Source: Pseudonocardia sp. CNS-004 (GTDB lineage Bacteria; Actinomycetota; Actinomycetes; Mycobacteriales; Pseudonocardiaceae). Taken from it: a stretch of DNA of 64,000 nucleotides. The stretch lies in the NCBI GenBank assembly GCA_001942185.1, contig MKJV01000076.1, forward strand, positions 1 to 64,000, given 5' to 3'. Each line of letters begins with the position of its first letter. Positions within the stretch are counted from its first letter, which is position 1. The notes beneath the pieces are model-generated. The model ran no database searches. It was not told where the DNA came from and saw only the letters and a list, made by a program, of their open reading frames with translations. The translations under genes and the position numbers were made by a program. Positions 58,668 to 64,000 of this stretch are shown one piece after another.

Positions 58668-59302
58668 CGATCGCCGAGGACTCCGCGTTGCTGAGGGAGG
58701 GCCTCGTCCGCCTGCTCGTCGACGAGGGCCACGAGGTGGTCGCCGCGGTGGGCGATGCCCGCGCCCTGCTCGGGGCCGTCGAGCGGGAGCAGCCCGACGT
58801 CGTCGTGGCCGACGTGCGCATGCCGCCCACGCACAGCGACGAGGGCGTGGTCGCGGCGCTGGAGATCCGTCGGCGGTGGCCGCGGGTCGGGGTGCTGGTG
58901 CTGTCGCAGTACGTCGAGCGCAGGCACACCGCGCAGCTGATCGGCGACGACGGCGGCCGAGTGGGGTACCTGCTCAAGGACCGGGTGGCGCAGGTCGGCG
59001 AGTTCCTGGACGCGCTGGAGCGGGTCGGTGCGGGCGGGGCGGCGTTCGACCCGGAGGTGGTGCGGCAGCTCCTCGCCGCCGGCCGCCGGGCCGACCCGCT
59101 CTCCCGACTCACGCCCCGCGAACGCGACGTGCTCGACGCCATGGCCGAGGGCCTCACCAACGCGGGCACGGCGCAGCGGCTGCGGATGTCGGTCAGCGCC
59201 GTGGAGAAGCACGTCGCGTCGATCTTCGGGAAGCTCGGCATCCCGGAGACGGCGGGCTACAGCAGGCGGGTGCTTGCGGTCCTGCGGTACCTGGGGGCCT
59301 GA
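58658..59302 (+). CDS. NarL/LuxR-type response regulator
   Basis: A 214-residue intact regulator. Receiver: VTIAEDSALLREGLVRLLVD, phospho-acceptor in VVVADVRMPPTHSDEG, YLLKDRV. C-terminal helix-turn-helix: LSRLTPRERDVLDAMAEG, then NAGTAQRLRMSVSAVEKHVA. It is the cognate partner of the preceding kinase. Targets are not visible. Confidence 0.93.
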   Translation: MRVTIAEDSALLREGLVRLLVDEGHEVVAAVGDARALLGAVEREQPDVVVADVRMPPTHSDEGVVAALEIRRRWPRVGVLVLSQYVERRHTAQLIGDDGGRVGYLLKDRVAQVGEFLDALERVGAGGAAFDPEVVRQLLAAGRRADPLSRLTPRERDVLDAMAEGLTNAGTAQRLRMSVSAVEKHVASIFGKLGIPETAGYSRRVLAVLRYLGA

Positions 59303-59344
59303 CGCTGGACGCGCCCGGTCGCCGGGAGTACCGTCTCCCACATA

Positions 59345-59360
59345 TTCATCAATCGATGAA
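59345..59360. promoter_or_regulatory. inverted repeat before the FAD monooxygenase
   Basis: TTCATC and GATGAA separated by four bases form a perfect inverted repeat about 15 bases before the ATG, just before an AAGGGGGG ribosome site. Looks like an operator for an outside regulator. Confidence 0.4.
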
Positions 59361-59374
59361 AAGGGGGGATCGCG

Positions 59375-60620
59375 ATGACCGAGCGCACGACCTGCGCCGT
59401 CGTCGGCGGCGGCCCGGCCGGCATGGTGCTCGGCCTGCTGCTCGCGAGGCCGGTATCGACGTCACGGTGCTGGAGAAGCACGGCGACTTCCTGCGCGACT
59501 TCCGCGGGGACACCGTCCACCCGTCCACGCTGCAACTGCTCGACGAGCTCGGGCTCGGCGACCGGTTCGCGGCGCTGCCGCAGAGCAAGATCGACGAGAT
59601 CGCCTTCCCGTTCCCCGACGGCTCGCGCGTCGTCATCGGCGACCTGCGGCGACTGCGGGTCGCCCACCCCCACATCGCGATGGTGCCGCAGTGGGACCTG
59701 CTGAACCTGCTCGCCGAGGCGGCGCCCAGGAGCCGACGTACACGCTGCGGATGCGCAGCGAGGTCACCGAGCTGGTCCGCGAGGACGGGCGGGTGCGCGG
59801 CGTGCGGTACCGCACGGAGGACGGCGAGCTCCACGAGCTGCGCGCCGACCTCACCGTGGCCTGCGACGGGCGCTGGTCGCTCGCCAGGGCCCAGGCCGCC
59901 TTGGCGCCGAAGGAGCTACCGGTACCGATCGACACCTGGTGGTTCCGGCTGCCGCGCAAGCCGGACGACAACGTGACGGCGCTGACGCCGGTCGTGCGCG
60001 CCCGCCGCTTCGTGCTGGTGATCCCGCGGGAGGGCTTCCTCCAGATCGCCTACTTCGGCCGGAAGGGCAGCGACGCCCAGCTCCGCGAGCGCGGCGTCGA
60101 GTCGTTCCGCCGCGAGATCGCCGACACCGTGCCGTGGCTCGCCGACCGGGTCGACGAGCTGGCGTCGATGGACGACGTCAAGCACCTCGACATCCGGCTC
60201 AACCGGCTGGACCGCTGGCACGCCGACGGGCTGCTGTGCATCGGCGACGCCGCCCACGCGATGTCCCCGATCGGCGGTGTCGGCATCAACCTCGCCGTGC
60301 AGGACGCCGTCGCCACCGCGACGCTGCTGGCCAGGCCGCTGAGCCAGGGCGACGTCACCGCGGGCACGCTTGCCGGGGTCCGCAGGCGCAGGCTGGCACC
60401 GACGATCGCGGTGCAGAACCTGCAGCAGGTCCTGCACCGCGCCGTCCTGAAGCCGATCCTCGACGGGAAGCGGCAGGGCCCACCGAAGCCCGTCGTGGCG
60501 CTGATGAAGGCGATCCCGGCGGCGTCCTTCGTGCCGGCGTACCTGATCGGCGTGGGACTGCGCCCGGAGCACGCACCGGAGTTCGCGCGGCGGGCGGCCG
60601 TTCGGGGCGCTACGCCGTAG
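59375..60620 (+). CDS. FAD-dependent monooxygenase, UbiH/PHBH family (two frameshifts)
   Basis: Flavin aromatic hydroxylase-type protein of about 415 residues. CAVVGGGPAGMVLGLLLA binds FAD; after a shift near 59448 VTVLEKHGDFLRDFRGDTVH continues; a second shift near 59730 leads to ADLTVACDGRWSLARAQAAL (the DG motif) and LLCIGDAAHAMSPIGGVGIN (the GD motif). Close to actinobacterial FAD-dependent oxidoreductases of unknown substrate, probably aromatic or quinone-like. Confidence 0.87.
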
Positions 60621-60669
60621 CGCAGCGTTCCGCGAGCGACGGGGCCGGTCGCCGCCGGCCAACCGGGGC

Positions 60670-60733
60670 GTGATCACCGGAGATGGTCAGTGAGCGCCGG
60701 ATGTGACGCCCTGGCACCACTTCCGGCGATCAC
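60670..60733. repeat. palindromic repeat family, copy 5
   Basis: Arms GTGATCACCGGAGATGGT and ACCACTTCCGGCGATCAC; the centre differs from the other copies. It lies between the convergent FAD monooxygenase and recO genes. Confidence 0.75.
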
Positions 60734-60804
60734 GAGCCACCGGAGGGCTCAGCACGCCGGCCCTGATCGCCCACGGCCACCGGCCGAGTTCGGGATCATT
60801 CGTT

Positions 60805-61543
60805 CTACGTGACGGCCCGCCGCTCCACCAGCGGCAGGGACCGCAGCTGGCGCTCCATGTGCCACTGCAGGTGGGCGGCCACGAGACCGCTGGTGTCGCG
60901 GCGGGTGACGGCGGTGGCGGCGTCGGCGGTGGCCCAGTCGCCGTGCAGCAGCGCGTCGAGCAGCGAGAACGTCTCGCGCGACGGCCGCACGGAGCCCGGC
61001 GGGCGGCAGCGCGGGCACACCGCTCCCCCGGCCGCGATGTTGAACGCCGCGTGCGGGCCGGGCTCGGCGCAGCGGGCGCACTCGGAGATCGCGGGCGCCA
61101 GCCCGCGTGGGTCATGGCGCGCAGCAGGAACGCGTCGAGCACGAGCGAGGGGTCGCGCTCGACGCCCGCCAGCGCCCGCACCGCCCCCACCAGCAGCAGG
61201 TACACCCGCAGCGCGGGCTCCCCCTCCTCGGCGACGAGCCGGTCGGCCGTCTCCAGCATCGCGCAGCCGGTGGTGTAGCGGCCGTAGTCGCCGATGATGC
61301 CGGCGCCGAACGCGTCGACCGTCTCCGCCTGCGTGATGATGTCGAGCGAGCGTCCGGTGTAGCACTGCACGTCGACGTGGTTGAACGGCTCCAGCCGCGC
61401 CCCCCAGCGCGACCGGGTGCGCCGCACCCCTTCGCCACCGCGCGCACCTTCCCGCGGCGCCGGGTGAGCAGCGTGACGATGCGGTCCGCCTCGCCGAGCT
61501 TCTGCACCCGCAGCACCAGGCCGGTGTCACGCCACAGGGTCAT
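60805..61543 (-). CDS. recO: DNA repair protein RecO (two frameshifts)
   Basis: Recombination mediator acting with RecF/Rec[21 protein letters not shown] and [18 protein letters not shown] form the OB fold; after shifts near 61430 and 61112 the body [39 protein letters not shown] and the zinc finger CARC...CPRC appear. The end is [20 protein letters not shown]. Synteny with uppS and zur supports the call. Confidence 0.92.
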
Positions 61544-61703
61544 CGCACGGCCTCGCTGTGCTCGGCCGGCGCTTCGCGCGGGCGCTGTGCTGATGGTTCG
61601 CTCGCTTACGCTCGCTCACTGGCCAAGCCTACGGGCCGCCCTCGCTTGACACCGCCTCCCCACACCAGGTGAGGTGACCCTAATTCGACCCCGAGGAGGC
61701 CTC

Positions 61704-62504
61704 GTGACCCACGTCGTGCCCGAGCACCAGCGTGCCGCGGCAGAGCGCACACTCGCCGCGACGCCGGGGGTGCGGGGCGAGCCGAGCGACGCGGAGCGCT
61801 CCCGCACGCTGATCGGCGCGGTCCGCACCGGGTCGCTCGCCACGATCGGCGACGGCGGCTTCCCGTTCGGCTCGCTGGTCTCGCACGCTGTCGACCCGAG
61901 CGGGCGGCCGGTGCTGCTGCTCAGCGATCTGGCGGAGCACAGCCGCAACCTCGCGGGCGACCCGCGGGCGTCGCTGATGGCCACGGAGGTAGGCACGGGC
62001 GACCCGCTCGCGCTGGCCCGCGTCACCGTGATCGGCCGGGTCGGGGAGCTGCAGGGCGGCGAGCGCGCGGCCGCACTCGAGATCTACCAGGAGGCCCAGC
62101 CCGGCGCGTTCTACGCCGGGTTCGCCGACTTCCGCCTCTACCGACTCGACGTCGAATCGGTCCGCTACGTCGGCGGCTTCGGCCGGATGAGCTGGGTGGA
62201 CGCCGCCGGCTACACCGAGGCCGAACCCGACCCACTGCGCCCGCACGCCGAGCGGATCATCGCCCACATGAACGACGACCACGCCGACTCGCTGGTGCTG
62301 TTCTGCCGCCGGTTCGCCGACCGGCCCGCCACCACCGAGGCCCGCATGGTGGCCGTCGACCGCTACGGCTTCGCGGTGCTCGCCACCGACGGGGCGGACG
62401 GCCGGGAGACCGCGGTGCGCCTGCCGTTCGACGAGCGCACGGACACCCCCGACGCCGTCCGCCAGGCGATGATCGAGCTCGTGCGCCGGGCCCGCGCCGC
62501 ATAG
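61704..62504 (+). CDS. HugZ-like pyridoxamine-5'-phosphate-oxidase-fold protein with DUF2470
   Basis: A 266-residue intact protein. The N-terminal split-barrel flavin/heme-binding fold is LIGAVRTGSLATIGDGGFPF, PVLLLSDLAEHSRNL and RVTVIGRVGELQ; the C-terminal DUF2470 part has RIIAHMNDDHADSLVLFCRR. Together they match heme-utilisation (HugZ/HutZ-like) proteins that degrade or handle heme. GAGGAGG precedes the GTG at 61704. Confidence 0.85.
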   Translation: MTHVVPEHQRAAAERTLAATPGVRGEPSDAERSRTLIGAVRTGSLATIGDGGFPFGSLVSHAVDPSGRPVLLLSDLAEHSRNLAGDPRASLMATEVGTGDPLALARVTVIGRVGELQGGERAAALEIYQEAQPGAFYAGFADFRLYRLDVESVRYVGGFGRMSWVDAAGYTEAEPDPLRPHAERIIAHMNDDHADSLVLFCRRFADRPATTEARMVAVDRYGFAVLATDGADGRETAVRLPFDERTDTPDAVRQAMIELVRRARAA

Positions 62505-62513
62505 CCTCGTGAG

Positions 62514-62579
62514 TGATCGCCGCGAACCGCACCACGGTGTGGACGCAGCAGCAGTGAGGCACTCGTCGCGCCGATCATG
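62514..62579. repeat. divergent palindrome, possible sixth repeat member
   Basis: GTGATCGCCGCGA and TCGCGCCGATCAT pair with two mismatches, with GCACCAC inside, so the outer arms resemble the five repeat copies but the middle does not. It lies between two convergent genes. Confidence 0.4.
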
Positions 62580-62590
62580 AAACTCGATCG

Positions 62591-63661
62591 TCAGGCCGAT
62601 GCGGCGGCGTGGCAGGCCCCCCTGCCCTCGGCCTCGGCCACGATCCGACCGTCGGCGACCCGCACGGCCGCTTCGGTGGCGTCGCTGACCACCCGTTGGC
62701 CTGCCGCGGCGGCAACCGCGCCCGCCGGGTCGTGCACCACCTGCAGCTGCGGCCACGCCCGCTCCGGGAACGCGAGCCGGATGCAGCGCGAGACGTCGGC
62801 GACCACGAGCCGGGCGAGCGGTGCCAGCTCGGCGGCGTCGCTCGACACCAGCACCGCGGTGACCGCCGAGCCGGGCGGGGCCGCGCGCACCGCCTCCTCC
62901 ACGGCGACGAGCCGGTGCAGGCCGAGCACCGCGACGACCCCGTCGTCGGTGAGGCGGGCCGGTGCACCGCGGACGGTGTCCGGCGCGAGGCGGCTCCCAC
63001 GCCGGTTGGCCGGGCGCGCCTGGGGCACGTACGGCAGGTGCGGCGGCGCCCACTCGTCCCCCCGCCCGCTGCCGAGCTCGAGGTCGGCGAGCCCTTCGCA
63101 GGCGCTGACGACGTCGAAGGGGTCGGCGAACCCGGGCGCGGCGGCGGCGAGCTGGGTGGCCCCGTGCAACGTGGTGAGCGCGACCTCGGCGGAGCGCACC
63201 CGGCGGCCGGCCCCTGCCCCGTGCATCCGCTCGACGGCGAGGCCGAGGAGGATCGCGCCGAGCGCCATGAGCTGGGCGTACGGGGTGCGGGTGCGTACAT
63301 CCGCGAGGACCTCGGGCACGAGGTCGGCCCCGAGCGGCACCGTGCCGTCGACGTCGTCGGTGACCAGGGGCAGGCGACCGACCCAGGCCCTGGCGAACGC
63401 GCCGAGCGCCGTAGGGGCCGTGGCGCCGGCGACGACCTGCGGGATCGCGGCCTGCTCGGCCTCCGCGGCGAGCACCGCGAGGTAGAGGGCCCGCTTGCCG
63501 GGGAAGTTGGAGTAGACGGCGCCCCGGGTGAGCTCGGCGCGCTCCGCGATGACGTCGATCTTGGCGTCGCGGAAGCCGCGTTCCAGGAACTCCGTGCGAG
63601 CCGCCTCCAGGACCCGCTCGCGGGTGCGCTCCTGCGCCTGGGCTCTCGTGAGCCGGCCCAT
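62591..63661 (-). CDS. unusually long TetR-family regulator (356 residues)
   Basis: The N-terminal helix-turn-helix is ERTRERVLEAARTEFLERGF, AELTRGAVYSNFPGKRALYL. TetR proteins usually have about 200 residues; this one has about 150 more. The extra part (GVVAVLGLHRLVAVEEAV, GSAVTAVLVSSDAAELAPLA, WPQLQVVHDPAGAVAAA, AAVRVADGRIVAEAEG) looks like an alpha/beta domain I do not recognise. It is divergent from a cytochrome P450 gene with an inverted repeat between, so it probably controls that gene. Confidence 0.85.
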   Translation of the reverse strand: MGRLTRAQAQERTRERVLEAARTEFLERGFRDAKIDVIAERAELTRGAVYSNFPGKRALYLAVLAAEAEQAAIPQVVAGATAPTALGAFARAWVGRLPLVTDDVDGTVPLGADLVPEVLADVRTRTPYAQLMALGAILLGLAVERMHGAGAGRRVRSAEVALTTLHGATQLAAAAPGFADPFDVVSACEGLADLELGSGRGDEWAPPHLPYVPQARPANRRGSRLAPDTVRGAPARLTDDGVVAVLGLHRLVAVEEAVRAAPPGSAVTAVLVSSDAAELAPLARLVVADVSRCIRLAFPERAWPQLQVVHDPAGAVAAAAGQRVVSDATEAAVRVADGRIVAEAEGRGACHAAASA

Positions 63662-63710
63662 GGCCCTCCTCTCGTTGCCGCCCCGGTCACGACGATGATA
63701 CGTTCACCAT

Positions 63711-63731
63711 TCAGATGATAAGAACATCTGA
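63711..63731. promoter_or_regulatory. operator between TetR and P450 genes
   Basis: TCAGATG and CATCTGA arms with a 7-base spacer, perfect, and GAACATCTG repeated at 63722 and 63735. It lies between the divergent genes, 21 bases before the P450 start, so is the expected TetR site. Confidence 0.6.
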
Positions 63732-63752
63732 TATGAACATCTGGAGGATCCG

Positions 63753-64000
63753 GTGACCGCCCTGCCCGATATCGACCTCACGGCCCCCGACGTGCTGCGC
63801 GACCCCTTCACCGTCTACGGGCAGGCCCGGGAACGCTCACCGCTCGCCCGGCTGTCCGTGCCCGGCATGCCGGCGATGTGGGGTGTCACGCGCTACGCCG
63901 AGCGCGAGCGGTGCTCTCCGACCCGCAGCGGTTCGCACTCGGCTCGGGCACGTTCGCCTTCAAACCGCAGGTGTCCGAGGAGCTGGCGCCCTATCTGCGG
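63753..64000 (+). CDS. cytochrome P450, N-terminal part (cut by window end, one frameshift)
   Basis: Starts at GTG 63753 with GGAGG upstream: TALPDIDLTAPDVLRDPFTV, then QARERSPLARLSV, WGVTRYAE, and after a frameshift near 63905 VLSDPQRFALGSGTFAFK. This is the start of an actinobacterial P450: proline-rich N-terminus, DPF-VY-QARE, W-VTRY and LSDP-RF. The heme-binding cysteine lies beyond the window. Substrate unknown; regulated by the long TetR. Confidence 0.83.
   Translation, partial: MTALPDIDLTAPDVLRDPFTVYGQARERSPLARLSVPGMPAMWGVTRYAERERCSPTRSGSHSARARSPSNRRCPRSWRPIC

Overview
The window is high-GC actinobacterial chromosome, most likely from Pseudonocardiaceae (Pseudonocardia or a close relative; genus not provable from sequence alone). 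The evidence is very GC-rich codon use, frequent GTG starts with ATGA/GTGA/TGATG gene overlaps, a mycothione reductase (mycothiol is actinobacterial), a secreted AroQ-gamma chorismate mutase, and the recurring actinobacterial set dnaG, dgt, glyS, smtB-zur, uppS and recO. About 40 single-base frameshifts break otherwise well conserved genes, including essential ones (dnaG, glyS, recO). I read these as errors in the deposited sequence and annotate the affected genes across the shift. Coordinates of internal frameshifts are approximate.

Layout: 1-2.3 kb, a partial HNH endonuclease, an alpha/beta hydrolase and a secreted chorismate mutase. 2.5-7.9 kb, a compact locus of acyltransferase-like membrane protein, CapA-type lipoprotein, alanine racemase, D-Ala-D-X ligase and a second acyltransferase; this resembles a VanT/VanG-type D-amino-acid module in split form. 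7.9-11.9 kb, SDR/TetR with a repeated operator, an RmlD-like reductase, mycothione reductase and a small ORF. 12-15.6 kb, small or broken genes, a molybdopterin oxidoreductase with a membrane partner, and an integrase remnant beside tRNA-Asn (a relic integration site). 15.8-20.8 kb, galactose operon: GH42 beta-galactosidase, DeoR regulator, galT, galK. 20.8-22.4 kb, VapBC-like toxin-antitoxin and a BtrH-like protein.

22.4-26 kb, OsmC, cyclic-nucleotide-binding histidine kinase and a response regulator/thioredoxin-reductase fusion, probably one redox-sensing operon. 26-31.8 kb, sugar-acid catabolism around a GntR regulator: FAH-family dehydratase, semialdehyde dehydrogenase, FAD-linked 2-hydroxyacid oxidase, tartrate/malate dehydrogenase. 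32-37.8 kb, polysaccharide deacetylase, DUF4015 hydrolase, an internally deleted rtcB, HTH regulator, tam and a conserved hypothetical. 37.8-51 kb, core block of dnaG, DUF1524 nuclease, SDR/Rrf2 pair with operator array, ECF41 sigma factor with its carboxymuconolactone-decarboxylase partner, dgt, YdcF, XdhC, two CNNM/CorC-type membrane proteins and glyS. 51-64 kb, ArsR/SRPBCC pair, AlkZ-like protein, smtB-zur, uppS, DedA, a two-component pair, FAD monooxygenase, recO, a HugZ-like protein and a very long TetR divergent from a truncated P450.

Intergenic spaces hold a family of about 60-bp imperfect palindromes with GTGATCGCCGG-type arms (five copies) and several unrelated long stem-loops, mostly where genes converge.
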